Assembly: GCA_038087015.1 (NCBI GenBank)
Contig: JASBNA010000015.1
Span: forward strand, 310,001 to 374,000
Direction: 5' to 3'
Length of the DNA stretch: 64,000 nt
Source: Cerrena zonata
Lineage: Eukaryota > Basidiomycota > Agaricomycetes > Polyporales > Cerrenaceae
Positions 63,782 through 64,000 of the stretch are shown here, one piece after another (the first letter of the stretch is position 1; each line of letters begins with the position of its first letter). The position numbers were made by a program, and so were the translations under genes. The notes beneath the pieces were generated by a model. That model saw nothing but the letters and a program-made list of their open reading frames with translations, made no database searches and was not told where the DNA came from.

Positions 63782-64000
63782 TTATAGTAGTGGTTGAAAC
63801 TTGGGAAGCAGAGCAGCAGCAGCAGGAGGAGGAGGAGGTCTTGAAGGAGGCAGATCTTCTTGGTTGGAAAGAAACCTTAAACCACCTTCTGGTCTCACGA
63901 TTGAATCCAAAGGAGTCTTTATGGTTGTCGAGTTAGGTGGAGGGATAGGAGGAGATGCATTATTGATTGGAGGTGGTAAGATGATTTTGGGAGAATCATC
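63782..64000 (-). CDS. C-terminal end of a proline-rich protein (5' partial)
   Basis: A minus-strand frame enters from the right edge and stops at TAA (63782-63784), giving the last 72 residues. They contain ILPPPINNASPPIPPP, a middle piece LDSIVRPEGGLRFLSNQEDL and an end with a six-Pro run, polyalanine and LLPKFQPLL. Such polyproline tails bind SH3 domains or profilin in actin-patch proteins, but the family cannot be told from this piece. Confidence 0.55.
   Translation of the reverse strand, partial: DDSPKIILPPPINNASPPIPPPNSTTIKTPLDSIVRPEGGLRFLSNQEDLPPSRPPPPPAAAALLPKFQPLL

Noticed and set aside
1..64000. CRISPR arrays, prokaryotic operons, insertion sequences, viral genes
   Set aside because: None seen; the window is typical yeast nuclear DNA.

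Overview
This window is nuclear DNA from a budding yeast, most likely of the CTG-Ser1 clade (Debaryomycetaceae and relatives). Intergenic DNA is AT-rich and genes are dense and mostly intronless. The two introns found have GTATGT donors and TACTAAC branch points. A complex I subunit gene is present, a complex that Saccharomyces lacks. CTG codons are rare and fall where homologues have serine (NOT5, HPD, MRS2, DUS2). Any residue quoted here as Leu from a CTG codon should therefore be read as probable Ser. I cannot name the species.

Layout. 1-5 kb: the end of a coiled-coil gene, an unknown gene, then NUP82 in six frame pieces. 5-10 kb: BCY1 and KAR2, divergent around a promoter region with a minisatellite. 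10.6-16.7 kb: NOT5 (with a 23-nt first exon), a small unknown gene, PEX12 and MRI1. 16.8-26 kb: VPS54, COX17, a STIMATE-like vacuolar membrane protein and REG1. 26-30 kb: almost no protein genes, but a tRNA-Val(AAC) and a complete, sequence-divergent 5S rRNA gene on the minus strand. 30-42.6 kb: HPD, HEM1, SPC98, CRC1, VMA4 (with intron), an MRS2-type Mg2+ channel and RPA43. 43-48.2 kb: a GIP4-like PP1 regulator, MTW1 and a small complex I subunit. 48.5-57.7 kb: a large low-complexity protein, a SWIRM-domain protein, DUS2, TIM23, an unknown gene and RRP15. 58-64 kb: an MFS transporter, SGT1, GLO2, OCA2 and the end of a proline-rich gene.

Most genes are unrelated housekeeping functions in conventional yeast order, not a cluster. 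Weak themes are glucose/PKA/PP1 signalling (BCY1, REG1, GIP4), mitochondrial import and respiration (TIM23, COX17, CRC1, HEM1, MRS2, a complex I subunit), kinetochore and spindle (MTW1, SPC98), and RNA metabolism (NOT5, RPA43, RRP15, DUS2).

Eleven genes are split by about 27 single-base frame changes. Nearly all can be placed at a short base run, and correcting them restores lengths divisible by three with no remaining stops. I read them as uncorrected sequencing errors, not real pseudogenes.

The strongest candidate for something undescribed is the divergent 5S rRNA gene at 28531-28650. All five helices of the 5S fold remain pairable although many paired bases differ from the standard yeast 5S, and it sits outside rDNA. 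Secondary candidates are a hairpin-rich stretch upstream of DUS2, a repeated 13-base element in the KAR2 promoter, an overlapping upstream ORF at GLO2 that may set dual targeting, and a long insertion in HPD.
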